Below are positions 16,710 through 25,329 of a stretch of DNA of 48,865 nt, in pieces. The stretch is taken from assembly GCA_023131055.1 (NCBI GenBank), contig JAGMAB010000002.1:1-48865 (forward strand), written 5' to 3'. The position numbers and the translations under genes were made by a program. Source of the stretch: Candidatus Parcubacteria bacterium. GTDB taxonomy: Bacteria > Patescibacteriota > Minisyncoccia > Minisyncoccales > JAGMAB01. Every line of letters starts with the position of its first letter. The first letter of the stretch is position 1. The notes below the pieces were generated by a model that worked only from the letters and a program-made list of their open reading frames with translations, searched no databases and was not told where the DNA came from.

Positions 16710-16757
16710 TGCCTATCCCAAACCATAAAAAATTAAAAAAACAAAAGTTGATTTTAT
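16710..16757 (+). repeat. Chimeric repeat scar after ATPase 2
   Basis: The first 33 bases match the start of the gene at 14534 with three mismatches. From 16729 to 16757 the sequence is identical to the 3' end of ATPase 1 (14481-14509). The two parents share AAAATTAAAAAAAC, so this is a junction formed across a short homology, with the order reversed relative to the parent locus. Confidence 0.75.
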
Positions 16758-16795
16758 GGAAAAATAGTGCAGAGTCCCGACCTCTGTAAAAATTT

Positions 16796-16820
16796 AAACT
16801 CCTCTGTCCAGGAGTTTTTA
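16796..16820 (+). terminator. Rho-independent terminator before pilC
   Basis: AAACTCCT and AGGAGTTT pair across CTGTCC, followed by a T run. A second small hairpin (CAGAG...CTCTG) lies just upstream, near 16770-16787. Confidence 0.75.
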
Positions 16821-16839
16821 ATTATGTTAAGATTAAAAA

Positions 16840-18054
16840 ATGCCAAAGTATTTTTACACGGCTAAATCTCTAAAAGGGGAAAGTAAATCAGGAACTTTGG
16901 AAGCAAAAGGCAAATATCAGTTGGCAAAAACCCTGCGTAATCAGGGTTTGATTTTAATTGAAGCAAAATCCATTTCCACTGCTTCTCAGAAAAAAAAGTG
17001 GTGGGAGGCTTTTTTAAACCGCGTGAGTTTGGAAGAGAAAATGTTCTTTACCAGAAATTTACAGGTAATGATTGGCGCAGGTCTTTCTTTGCCAAGGACT
17101 TTAGATTCTTTGGCTAATCAGTCAAAAAATAAGAATTTTAAAAAAAACTTGTTGGATATAAAAGAAAAAATTACTAAAGGAACAAGTTTTTCTGACGCTT
17201 TAGCCTGTTATCCTGAAATCTTTTCAGAGCTTTTCCGAAATATGATAAAAGTAGGCGAGGAAGCCGGCACTCTGGAACAGGTTTTGAAAACTTTAACGTT
17301 GCAGATGGAAAGACAGCACAAATTATCGTCAAAAGTAAAAGGAGCAATGCTTTATCCCGCGGTTATTATAACGGCAATGCTTGGAATTGGGGTTTTAATG
17401 TTAGTTATGGTTGTGCCAAAAATAAGCAAGATACTTGAGGATTTAAACATAGAATTGCCGATGACTACTCAATTTATAATTGGTTTAACTGATTTTTTAA
17501 TTACAAAATGGTATTTGGTTATTTTAATTCTTGTTTTCTTTCTTTTTTCTTTTTGGCAGTTTATTAAAAACAAAAAGGGAAAAGAAATCATAGACGCTAT
17601 TTTTTTACGACTGCCTTTTATTTCGCCAATCATTAAAAAAACCAACTCTGCTTTTACGGTGCGAACTTTAAGTTCTTTAATTGCTTCAGGAATTCCTATT
17701 GTCAGGTCGCTGGAAATTGTTTCTGAAACAATGGGAAATGTTCATTATAAAAATGCCTTAAAGCAAGCCGCTGAAAAAGTCAAAAAAGGAGAAAAACTGT
17801 CTGAAGCGCTGAAACCTTATGAGGATATTTATCCATTAACCGTAATCCAGATGATTGCCGTGGGAGAAGAAACAGGCGAAACATCGGGAATTTTAGCGAA
17901 ATTGGCTGATTTTTTTGAAGAAGAAGTAAATAGAATTACTGATAATTTCAGTTCGGTGATTGAACCGATTTTAATGATTGTTGTCGGGATAGCGGTAGGT
18001 TTTTTCGCTGTTTCAATGCTTCAGCCAATGTATTCAATATTAGGAGGAATATAA
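16840..18054 (+). CDS. pilC: Type IV pilus inner-membrane platform protein PilC (GspF family)
   Basis: PilC anchors the assembly ATPase and extracts pilins from the membrane. The 404 residues match the family length and show two T2SSF repeats, each with the FTRNLQVMIGAGLSLPRTLD / FTVRTLSSLIASGIPIVRSL pattern. There are membrane helices near 173-193, 224-245 and 375-398. The N-terminal MPKYFYTAKSLKGE is typical. A -10-like TAAGAT ends six bases before the ATG, so the mRNA is probably leaderless. It heads an operon with pilins and pilMNO. Confidence 0.95.
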   Translation: MPKYFYTAKSLKGESKSGTLEAKGKYQLAKTLRNQGLILIEAKSISTASQKKKWWEAFLNRVSLEEKMFFTRNLQVMIGAGLSLPRTLDSLANQSKNKNFKKNLLDIKEKITKGTSFSDALACYPEIFSELFRNMIKVGEEAGTLEQVLKTLTLQMERQHKLSSKVKGAMLYPAVIITAMLGIGVLMLVMVVPKISKILEDLNIELPMTTQFIIGLTDFLITKWYLVILILVFFLFSFWQFIKNKKGKEIIDAIFLRLPFISPIIKKTNSAFTVRTLSSLIASGIPIVRSLEIVSETMGNVHYKNALKQAAEKVKKGEKLSEALKPYEDIYPLTVIQMIAVGEETGETSGILAKLADFFEEEVNRITDNFSSVIEPILMIVVGIAVGFFAVSMLQPMYSILGGI

Positions 18055-18060
18055 ACAATT

Positions 18061-18942
18061 ATGAAGGGGTTTACTCTTATTGAATTATTAATAATAGTTG
18101 GGACTTTAATGGTTTTAATCGTGGTTGCTGACACAACCATTAGTCTTTTTGAACAAGAATCAGATTTAAACAATTCTGCGGAACAAATTATTAATGTTTT
18201 GAGATTAGCTCAAAATAAAACCTTAACTTCAGAGCAAGATACTCAATGGGGAGTTTATTTTGAAACCGATAAATATGTTTTATTTAAGGGTTCAGACTAT
18301 AATCCTTTGGAAACTGATAATGAAATCCATAATCTCTCAAAAATAGTTGAAATTTCTAAAATTGCTTTGGAGGGTTTGGGTTCAAAAATAGTTTTTGACA
18401 GAGTGATTGGCTCAACTAATCAATTCGGTGAGATTTCTTTAGAATTAAAAACAGATACATCTAAAACAAAAAGTATTTATATTGAAAATTCCGGCCAAAT
18501 AGGATTAACCGAACCTTCAACTCCTTCTAACATTGCCAGAATAAAAGATTCCCGCCACATTCATTTTGATTTAGGCTGGTCTATTCAAGATGCCATTACT
18601 TTAAAGTTTAAATTTTTAGGTCCTGAACCGGACCAAATTGAAACGATTGATATGGCTGATTATTTTGATGTTAGCAAAACAGAATTTGATTGGTCTAATG
18701 AAGATACGCCTTTTGTGGTAAATGGTTTCAATCAAGTTTTTCGCATTCACACCCATTTTCTTGACGCTTTTAATACCATTCTTTGTATTCATCGTGATAG
18801 AAACAACAACAAGAATAATGAAGAGGTGCTCATTTATATTATTGATGGAGGAATTGAGAAAGACATTGTTCATTATTCAGCCGATGTTGATGATACTGTA
18901 GAAAAAGGTTTTTATGTTTTTAATACAATGGAAACACAATAA
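18061..18942 (+). CDS. Type IV pilin-like protein (GspH-like), long form
   Basis: It starts with the class III signal MKG-FTLIELLIIVG, whose glycine would be cut by a prepilin peptidase, and a hydrophobic helix of about 20 residues. The first part resembles GspH/FimT minor pilins (LRLAQNKTLTSEQDTQWGVYF). The 293 residues exceed a typical minor pilin by roughly 120, and the extra C-terminal part (about 160-293) is not recognised. It lies 6 nt after pilC. It may be a minor or tip pilin. Confidence 0.85.
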   Translation: MKGFTLIELLIIVGTLMVLIVVADTTISLFEQESDLNNSAEQIINVLRLAQNKTLTSEQDTQWGVYFETDKYVLFKGSDYNPLETDNEIHNLSKIVEISKIALEGLGSKIVFDRVIGSTNQFGEISLELKTDTSKTKSIYIENSGQIGLTEPSTPSNIARIKDSRHIHFDLGWSIQDAITLKFKFLGPEPDQIETIDMADYFDVSKTEFDWSNEDTPFVVNGFNQVFRIHTHFLDAFNTILCIHRDRNNNKNNEEVLIYIIDGGIEKDIVHYSADVDDTVEKGFYVFNTMETQ

Positions 18943-19417
18943 AAAAGGAATTGCCGTCATAGAAATTTTGATTATTATTGTTATTATTACTACCGCGTTA
19001 ACCGCTCTTTTAGGTTTGGTTGCTTTTTCTTTAAGAGCGTCTGTTTTAATTAAAGAAACAACTCAGGCAAAGAATATTGCCGAGGGAATAATAGAACAAA
19101 CGCGAAATTTCAGAGACGGAACAATTTGGGACACTGACGGGCTTGGCGTTTTATCCACAGGGATTATTTATCATATTGAAAAAACAACAGATGCGTTGCC
19201 GAAATGGCAAATAGTTGCCGGGGAGGAAACAATTGACGGTTTTACGAGAAAAGTTATTTTTGGAGAGGTTCAAAGAGATGGAGATGATAATATTGTTGAA
19301 ACAGAAGGAACTATTGATTCTGACACTAAAAAAATAACCGCTGCTGTTTCCTGGCAGACAAAAGGAAAAACCCGTCAAATAGAAATCATAACTTTTTTAA
19401 CCAATTGGAAACAATGA
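18914..19417 (+). CDS. Type IV pilin-like protein (PilV-like)
   Basis: This 167-residue protein has the prepilin pattern KKG-IAVIEILIIIVIITTAL, with Ile in place of the usual Phe at the first mature position and the conserved Glu five residues after the cut site. It overlaps the previous gene by 29 bp. AAAAGG five bases before the ATG at 18914 supports this start. The position between a GspH-like and a GspJ/PilW-like gene fits a minor pilin set that primes pilus assembly. Confidence 0.82.
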   Translation: MFLIQWKHNKKGIAVIEILIIIVIITTALTALLGLVAFSLRASVLIKETTQAKNIAEGIIEQTRNFRDGTIWDTDGLGVLSTGIIYHIEKTTDALPKWQIVAGEETIDGFTRKVIFGEVQRDGDDNIVETEGTIDSDTKKITAAVSWQTKGKTRQIEIITFLTNWKQ

Positions 19418-19935
19418 GAAAAGGATTTACATTAATTGAAACTTTAGTTTATGTAGCAATATTGGCAATTGTTATTTCAGCGGTTTTTTCTTATTTTTTT
19501 TGGACTGTTAATTCTAATATTAAAACCAAGGCAATGCGGGAAACCTTGGATAACGCCAGAAGAGCTATGGAAATAATAACCCATGAAATAAAAGAATCAG
19601 AAAGTATTTATATTCCAACCAGTGTTTTCGGTTCTCATCCAGGCCAGATTTCTTTAGAAACAAAAAAATACCTGCCGGAAGGAGAGGTCATTACTTATAT
19701 TGATTTTTTTCTTTGCGAAGATAAAATCTGTTTTAAAAAAGAATCTCAAAATGCAATCGCTTTAACTTCTAACAGAGTAAAAGTAAGTAAATTGGAATTT
19801 AATCAAGTTGCCACTGATTTGCTTTACCCTTCTATTCAAATTGAGCTAAAGGTTGATTATAATACCTTGGCTGATAAGCCGGAATATCAGGCGTCAGTTG
19901 AACTTTTTTCTACCGCTTCTTTAAGGTCTTTTTAA
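19414..19935 (+). CDS. Type IV pilin-like protein (GspJ/PilW-like)
   Basis: The ATG at 19414 overlaps the previous stop (ATGA) and gives MRKG-FTLIETLVYVAILAIVIS, an ideal class III signal. The track's longer form from TTG at 19405 adds only three residues and is less likely. The mature part contains TMRETLDNARRAMEIITHEIKES-like sequence, as in GspJ/PilW minor pilins. It belongs to the pilC-pilO operon. Confidence 0.85.
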   Translation: MRKGFTLIETLVYVAILAIVISAVFSYFFWTVNSNIKTKAMRETLDNARRAMEIITHEIKESESIYIPTSVFGSHPGQISLETKKYLPEGEVITYIDFFLCEDKICFKKESQNAIALTSNRVKVSKLEFNQVATDLLYPSIQIELKVDYNTLADKPEYQASVELFSTASLRSF

Positions 19936-19936
19936 A

Positions 19937-21223
19937 ATGTTAAAAAGAGACAAAAATCAAAAAGGGTTTGCCGCGTTTTATCTTACTGTTTTAATTTTAG
20001 CAGTTGTTTTTACTATTGGTACAAGTATCTCTATTTTAATTTATGGGCAGGAAAAAATTTCCAGAAATATTGTAAGAAGCAGTCAGGCATATTATACTGC
20101 TGAAGCGGGAATTGAAGACGCGCTTTTACGTTTAGAAAAAAAACTTAATTGGTCAAGCCCTTATCTGTTAAACATTGGCAATAATATTAGCGCTATAGAA
20201 ATATCAGATATTATTGGCGGTTCAAGAGTTATTACAGCGAAAGGAAGCGCGGGAAATCAAGTTAGAAAAATAGAAGTGTATTACGGGATAAAAACAGGTA
20301 AGACTGCTTTTCGTTACGGGGTTCAGGTTGATGAAGGGGGAATTGTGATGCATAACAATAGCGAAATTAAAGGAAATATTTTTTCAAATGGCAGTATTGT
20401 AGGCGCAGGCGTAATTACCGGCGATGTTGTGGTGGCTAGCGCCAGCGTTGTTTATGGAAACAATGAAATCAATGGTTTAGAAATTGGAGAAGAAAGCGGC
20501 GCGGATGCTTATGCGTATTCTTGTCAAGATTGCGAAATATGGGGGAAACTTTATCTAAGCGGGGGTAGCGCCGTAAATTGTACGGCAGATGAAATAATTA
20601 CTGAAACTGAAACAATAACAAAAAAGGATTTGCCAATTACCCAGGAACAAATTGACGGCTGGGAAACAGAAGCTAGTTCTTCTGAAATTTATATCGGAGA
20701 TTATGTAGTTTCTGGCGGAGATACTGAATCTTTTGGGCCTCGCAAGATTGAAGGTTCTTTAACAATAAAAAATAACGCTGTTTTAATTATGGAGGGTACT
20801 ATTTGGGTTACAGGGCTTATGACTATAGAAAATAACGCAGTTATTAGATTAGATCAAGCCGCCTATGGTTCAAAAAGCGGGGTTTTAATCGTTGATGATG
20901 GAAAAATTATTGTTGAGAACGGCGCTGAACTTTTTGGCTCCGGCGAAGAAAGCAGTTATCTTATGCTCCTTTCCACCAATACTTCTCAAATTGAGGAGAG
21001 TCCGGCTATTGATATAGGAAATAATTCCATAGGCGCAATTTTTTACACCAATAAAGGTTTAATAGTTCTAAATAATAATATGGAAGCGAGAGAGGTTACG
21101 GGCTATAAAATTCTTCTTAAACCCAATACGGTAATAGAGTACGAAACCGGCTTAATGCACGTTTTTTTTACAAGCGGGCCCGGTGGTTCTTGGGAAGTAA
21201 CCAGTTGGAAAGAAATAGAATAA
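19937..21223 (+). CDS. PilX-like pilus protein with bactofilin-like C-terminal repeats
   Basis: The N-terminus (KGFAAFYLTVLILAVVFTIG...YYTAEAGIEDALLRL) matches PilX N-terminal domains, which resemble pilins but lack the usual FTLIE. The mature region is a series of short beta-strand repeats (EIKGNIFSNGSIVGAGVITGD, NEINGLEIG), as in beta-helical proteins. A 428-residue length is far above the roughly 170-200 of classical PilX, so it could form a large knob on the pilus. It starts 1 nt after the preceding gene. Confidence 0.82.
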   Translation: MLKRDKNQKGFAAFYLTVLILAVVFTIGTSISILIYGQEKISRNIVRSSQAYYTAEAGIEDALLRLEKKLNWSSPYLLNIGNNISAIEISDIIGGSRVITAKGSAGNQVRKIEVYYGIKTGKTAFRYGVQVDEGGIVMHNNSEIKGNIFSNGSIVGAGVITGDVVVASASVVYGNNEINGLEIGEESGADAYAYSCQDCEIWGKLYLSGGSAVNCTADEIITETETITKKDLPITQEQIDGWETEASSSEIYIGDYVVSGGDTESFGPRKIEGSLTIKNNAVLIMEGTIWVTGLMTIENNAVIRLDQAAYGSKSGVLIVDDGKIIVENGAELFGSGEESSYLMLLSTNTSQIEESPAIDIGNNSIGAIFYTNKGLIVLNNNMEAREVTGYKILLKPNTVIEYETGLMHVFFTSGPGGSWEVTSWKEIE

Positions 21224-21246
21224 AAGAGTAAAATGAAAATAAAACA

Positions 21247-22311
21247 ATGTTTAATTTTTTAACATTAAAACAAGAGGCGTTTGGATTGGACATTTCTGAT
21301 TTATCTTTAAAGCTCATAAAACTTAAAAGAAAAGGAAAGTTTTTTGATTTGGCTTCATTCAACGAGGCAGACATTAAACCGGGAATAATCAAGCAAGGAG
21401 AAATTAAAAAAGAAAATGACTTGGTAAAAATTATTAAAGATGTTTGTTCTAAAATAAATGGAGAAAAACTAAAGACAAAATATGTTGTTGCGTCTTTGCC
21501 GGAAGAAAAAGCGTTCTTACAAGTAATTCAAATGCCCTTAATGTCAAAACAGGATTTGCAGTCAGCTGTTGTTTATGAGGCGGAAAATTATATTCCTTTG
21601 CCGATTGAAAAAGTTTATTTATCTTCTCAAGTTATTTCTCCTGTTAATAACCGTGAAAATCATCTTGATGTTTTAATCGCCGCTTTGCCTAAAACAACGG
21701 TTGATGCTTATGTATCTTGTCTTAAAAAAGCCGGACTTCAGCCAATTGCCTTGGAAGTTGAGTCATTGGCTATTTCTCGGGCATTAATAAAAAATGAAAC
21801 TGCTGTTTCTCCGGTTCTCTTGATTGATTTGGGAGCGAATAGAACCGGTTTTATTGTTTTTGCCGGTAATTCTTTGAGGTTCACTTCCTCTATTCCGGTT
21901 TCTTCCCAAAGTTTTACTAATATTATTTCTAAAACCTTAAAAGTAAATTTGTCTGAGGCGGAAAAATTAAAATTACAATATGGCTTAAAAGAAAAAAAGG
22001 TTTTTGACGCCTTAATTCCGGCATTAGTTGATTTAGTTGAACAAATTCAAAAATATCTTGATTATTATCAAACCCACGCTTCTCACATAAAGAAGATTTT
22101 TCTTTGCGGCGGCGGCGCCAAACTAAAAGGTTTTACTGATTTTCTTTCGGATAAATTGAAAATTACGGTTGATGTCGGCAATCCCTGGATAAATATCCTG
22201 CCGCATGATTTTTTAATACCAAAGAAATTGCTGATTTATAAAAAAGAAGAATCGCTTAGATATACTACGGCTTTAGGCTTGGCCATAAGAGCAATCAAAA
22301 AAAATGATTAA
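21247..22311 (+). CDS. pilM: Type IV pilus assembly protein PilM
   Basis: PilM is an actin-fold cytoplasmic protein that binds the N-terminus of PilN. The 354 residues show the FtsA/PilM pattern: FGLDISDLSLKLIKL at the start, ASLPEEKAFLQVIQMP, LLIDLGANRTGFIVF (phosphate 2 loop) and IFLCGGGAKLKGF (adenosine loop). It overlaps pilN by 8 bp. Confidence 0.93.
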   Translation: MFNFLTLKQEAFGLDISDLSLKLIKLKRKGKFFDLASFNEADIKPGIIKQGEIKKENDLVKIIKDVCSKINGEKLKTKYVVASLPEEKAFLQVIQMPLMSKQDLQSAVVYEAENYIPLPIEKVYLSSQVISPVNNRENHLDVLIAALPKTTVDAYVSCLKKAGLQPIALEVESLAISRALIKNETAVSPVLLIDLGANRTGFIVFAGNSLRFTSSIPVSSQSFTNIISKTLKVNLSEAEKLKLQYGLKEKKVFDALIPALVDLVEQIQKYLDYYQTHASHIKKIFLCGGGAKLKGFTDFLSDKLKITVDVGNPWINILPHDFLIPKKLLIYKKEESLRYTTALGLAIRAIKKND

Positions 22312-22876
22312 TCTTTTACCGTCTCAATATAAAAAAGAATTAAAGCAAGAGGAAAGTTTGAAGATAATAGTAATTTTAGGAATTATTATTCTAAGTTTTT
22401 TGATTTGTTTTTGTTTAATTCTTTTTTTAATAAAAATAGATATTTCCGAAGAAATTACTACCCAAAAAATTTTTATTGAAGTAAAAGAAAAAGAATATAG
22501 AATATCAGAGACAAAAAATTTAGAGAAAGAAATGCTTTTACTCAATCAGACACTTTTGAAATTGAATTCTTTTTATAAAGAGCAGATTAATTTAACTGAA
22601 GCATTGGAAAAAATTGCTCAAATACTTCCTTCAAAAGGTTATCTTACCGGCTTTAATTTTATGTTATTAAATGAAGAATATATTGCGGGCAAGCTTTCGT
22701 TTTCCGGTTTTTCTCCAACCAGAGAGATTTTACTCCTTTTTAAGGAAAACCTTGATAAACAAGAGATTTTCACGGAAATTTATTTCCCTTCGTCTAATTG
22801 GGTTAAACCAAGCGACATTGATTTTTCAGCAACCTTGAAAATAAATAATTTGTATGATTTTGAAAAACAAAATTAA
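22304..22876 (+). CDS. pilN: Type IV pilus assembly protein PilN
   Basis: The very N-terminus MINLLPSQYKKELKQE matches the INLLP motif that binds PilM. One membrane helix (about 25-46) and a coiled coil are followed by a small periplasmic-side domain. The 190 residues fit the family. The gene overlaps both pilM and pilO, so tight translational coupling is expected. Confidence 0.9.
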   Translation: MINLLPSQYKKELKQEESLKIIVILGIIILSFLICFCLILFLIKIDISEEITTQKIFIEVKEKEYRISETKNLEKEMLLLNQTLLKLNSFYKEQINLTEALEKIAQILPSKGYLTGFNFMLLNEEYIAGKLSFSGFSPTREILLLFKENLDKQEIFTEIYFPSSNWVKPSDIDFSATLKINNLYDFEKQN

Positions 22877-23408
22877 TTTATCTTCACCCGCCCAAATTTT
22901 AGTACGTAAAACTTGGGCGGGTTTAGCGGTTTTTAGCATTTTAATTATATTCTTGATTGTTTTTGTAATTGACCCGCTTTTCAAAGGAATAAAGAATAAT
23001 TCAAATGATTTAATTTTCCAGAAACAACAATTTGTTTCTTTGGAAACAAAAATTAAAGACTTGCAGGAATTCAAGGTTTTTTCTCAAAATGAGAAAAAAA
23101 ATCTGGAAAAAATCGCTAAATTATTCATAAACCCTGATTTGCCGGTAGAATTTATTAGTTTCTTGGAAAACATTTCCAATGATTGTCAGATTCCAATTAA
23201 AATTTCAGCGCTTCCTTCCAAAAAAGAAAAAGAAGAAGCGATTTGGCAATCGCTTAATTTTCAAATTTCTTGTTCCGGCGCATTCCCTAAATTTTTGAGA
23301 TTTCTGGAAAAGTTAGAAAATAGCCCTTATTTAATTACAATCCAAAATGTGAATATCAATGATGTTAATATTAATCTTTCAATAAAAGTTTATGCCAAAG
23401 CGAATTAA
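22854..23408 (+). CDS. pilO: PilO-like pilus assembly protein
   Basis: The 184 residues contain one membrane helix (about 23-42, FSILIIFLIVFVIDPLF), a coiled coil (about 48-85) and a ferredoxin-like C-terminal domain, as in PilO. Sequence identity is low; the call rests on topology and on the position right after pilN. The start at 22854 lies 23 bp inside pilN. A strong palindrome (22887-22921) is embedded just after the start and would fold in the mRNA. Confidence 0.8.
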   Translation: MILKNKINLSSPAQILVRKTWAGLAVFSILIIFLIVFVIDPLFKGIKNNSNDLIFQKQQFVSLETKIKDLQEFKVFSQNEKKNLEKIAKLFINPDLPVEFISFLENISNDCQIPIKISALPSKKEKEEAIWQSLNFQISCSGAFPKFLRFLEKLENSPYLITIQNVNINDVNINLSIKVYAKAN

Positions 23409-23691
23409 TTTTAAAAAAATTACGGATTTTTTTGGAAAACTGCCTGAATTTTTAGATAAACGCGCCTTTTTATTTTTTTTAGTGTTTTTGTTAATATCTT
23501 TGATTTTGGGAAGTTTTCTTTTTTACAAATATAGTATTTTAATTGACAAGGAAAAACCGGATGTTGTTATTGGGGCAATAAAGTTTAATAAACAACTTTA
23601 TCAGGAAATTTTGGAAATTCAGCAAATAAAAGAACAGCAATTTGAAAAAACTAACTTAAAAGAATATCCTTCTCTTTTCAAAATTGACTGA
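23392..23691 (+). CDS. Small membrane protein at the end of the pilus operon
   Basis: The 99 residues have a basic N-terminus, one membrane helix (about 26-45, FLFFLVFLLISLILGSFLFY) and a short charged tail. It occupies the place of pilP in other operons but lacks a lipobox and resembles no PilP I recognise. It overlaps pilO by 17 bp, so it is very likely part of the same machine. Confidence 0.7.
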   Translation: MPKRINFKKITDFFGKLPEFLDKRAFLFFLVFLLISLILGSFLFYKYSILIDKEKPDVVIGAIKFNKQLYQEILEIQQIKEQQFEKTNLKEYPSLFKID

Positions 23692-23711
23692 ATAGGAAAT
23701 TTTAGGTATAA

Positions 23712-23758
23712 TGAGGTCAATCCTCCTCAGGAGGAGGTTTGACCTCAATCAATTCCCC
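23712..23758. repeat. Palindromic interspersed repeat, copy C (diverged)
   Basis: TGAGGTCAA and TTTGACCTCA flank the inner palindrome TCCTCCTCAGGAGGA, and the element ends in the family-typical CAATCAATTCCCC. It lies 20 bp after the last pilus gene and could also stop transcription. Confidence 0.6.
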
Positions 23759-23788
23759 AGTGCTTAGTTATCAGTTATCAATCTTGTT

Positions 23789-23863
23789 GCCCTCGTAGTT
23801 CAACGGATAGAATACGGGTTTTCTAAACCTGAAATGGGAGTTCGATTCTTCCCGAGGGCACCA
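23789..23863 (+). tRNA. tRNA-Arg (anticodon UCU)
   Basis: Acceptor GCCCTCG/CGAGGGC, D-arm GTTCAACGGATAGAAT, anticodon stem CGGGT/ACCTG with loop TTTCTAA, T-arm GGGAGTTCGATTCTTCC and an encoded CCA. It decodes AGA and AGG. Confidence 0.96.
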
Positions 23864-23893
23864 CTAAGAAAAAGAAAATTTTTTAATCAGTTT

Positions 23894-24661
23894 ATGAATA
23901 AAAATTTAATACCAGAAAATTACAATTCTCAAAATCTTGTTAATATGTGGCGAGATTATATTGATTGGGATAAACGGAGAATCGGAGAAGAAAATTTTTT
24001 AGTAAATCAACTTCGCAAATATAATGTTAAAAAAGTTTTTGATGCCGCTTTAGGTGACGGTTGCGATTCTATATATTTAATCAAACAGGGTTTTGATGTT
24101 ATTAGTAATGAGATAGATAAAATCTTTTTAAATAAAGCTTTAGAGCATGCGAAATCTGAAAATATTGAACTTAAAACTACTTCTTTAGATTGGCGAGAAC
24201 TTGATAAAGAATTGCTCGAAAAATCCTTTGATGCTGTTTTATGTTTAGGTAATTCGCTAACATATCTTTTTACTGAAAAAAACCAAATAGATGTTTTAAA
24301 TCAATTCCGCCGTATTTTAAGAAATAAGAGTATTTTCATAATTGATGAAAGAAATTATCAATACATTTTAGATAACCGAAAAGAAATTTTAAAAGGTAAT
24401 TTTCGTTATAGTGGTAGATATATTTATTGCGGCAAAAAGGTACATAATTATCCGGTGGAAATATCCGATCAAAAAGTCAAATTTGAAATCGTTGACAAAC
24501 GAACTGGCAAGAAGGATCATTTTATTGTCTACCCATTTAAGCGTGGGGAGATGAAAAATCTTTTGAGTAAAGCAAGTTTTAAATCTGTTGAACAATTTAG
24601 TGATTTTAAATCAGGCGAAGATATAAACGCTGATTTTTATCAATATGTTTGTGTGAAGTAA
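23894..24661 (+). CDS. SAM-dependent methyltransferase, class I
   Basis: The ORF in the track starts inside tRNA-Arg; the ATG at 23894 gives 255 residues. The Rossmann core shows motif I VFDAALGDGCDSIYLIKQG, an acidic loop VISNEIDK and the motif SFDAVLCLGNSLTYLF, which resembles glycine and sarcosine N-methyltransferases and related small-molecule enzymes. The substrate cannot be read from the sequence. It starts 30 bp after the tRNA and may share its transcript. Confidence 0.82.
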   Translation: MNKNLIPENYNSQNLVNMWRDYIDWDKRRIGEENFLVNQLRKYNVKKVFDAALGDGCDSIYLIKQGFDVISNEIDKIFLNKALEHAKSENIELKTTSLDWRELDKELLEKSFDAVLCLGNSLTYLFTEKNQIDVLNQFRRILRNKSIFIIDERNYQYILDNRKEILKGNFRYSGRYIYCGKKVHNYPVEISDQKVKFEIVDKRTGKKDHFIVYPFKRGEMKNLLSKASFKSVEQFSDFKSGEDINADFYQYVCVK

Positions 24662-24749
24662 TTTTTTAGTATTTTGTCGTTAGAAAAAATTTGAACTACT
24701 CCACAACCGAGTGCTTTTACTTTTTAGTTTTTTGTGATAGAATTAGATA

Positions 24750-25244
24750 ATGAAAAGAAAGACAAAACAAATTTTTAATAGGAAATGTAAAATTTGTGGA
24801 AAAGAATTTCATGTTAAACCATATTTTATAAAACACGGCTGGGGTCAATATTGTTCTCGCGAGTGTCAATACAAAGCATACCGAAAAGGAAAATTTGTAT
24901 ATTGCGAAATCTGCGGTAAAAAAATTTGGAGGCAACCTCACGAGTTTGAACAATCGAAAAGCAACAAATTTTTTTGTAGCAAGTCCCATCAAACTTTATG
25001 GAGAAATAAAGAGTTTAGTGGCCCGCGTCACGGAAATTGGAAAGGCGGAGAACATATACACCATAAAAGACTTCTAATCCAAAATAAAATTAAGCCAGTT
25101 TGTAAATTATGTGATTGTAAAGATAAAAGAGTGCTTGTTGTGCATCATCTCGATAGAAATAGAAAACATAATAATATAAAAAATTTAGTATACTTGTGCC
25201 ATAATTGTCATCATTTAGTTCATTGTCATAATATTTCAGTATAA
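24750..25244 (+). CDS. HNH endonuclease with N-terminal zinc fingers
   Basis: The 164 residues begin with two CxxC...CxxxC zinc-binding units (CKICGKEF...CSRECQ and CEICGKK...CSKSHQ). The NUMOD-like linker GPRHGNWKGG follows, then an HNH domain with CKLCDC, VVHHLDRNRKHNNIKNLVYLC and HNCHHLVH. This layout is typical of free-standing homing-type nucleases. It stands between tRNA-Arg and tRNA-His with no intron seen, so it looks like a small mobile gene. A -10-like TAGAAT ends six bases before the ATG. Confidence 0.9.
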   Translation: MKRKTKQIFNRKCKICGKEFHVKPYFIKHGWGQYCSRECQYKAYRKGKFVYCEICGKKIWRQPHEFEQSKSNKFFCSKSHQTLWRNKEFSGPRHGNWKGGEHIHHKRLLIQNKIKPVCKLCDCKDKRVLVVHHLDRNRKHNNIKNLVYLCHNCHHLVHCHNISV

Positions 25245-25250
25245 ATTCAT

Positions 25251-25325
25251 GGTGGTCGTAGTGTAGTGGCTTAGCACAAGAATTTGTGGAATTCTTAGGG
25301 GGAGTTCAAATCTCCTCGACCACCA
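25251..25325 (+). tRNA. tRNA-His (anticodon GUG)
   Basis: Anticodon stem AGAAT/ATTCT with loop TTGTGGA. The extra G at position -1 typical of tRNA-His is encoded, before acceptor GTGGTCG/CGACCAC, and C73 follows. CCA is only partly encoded. Confidence 0.95.
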
Positions 25326-25329
25326 ATTT

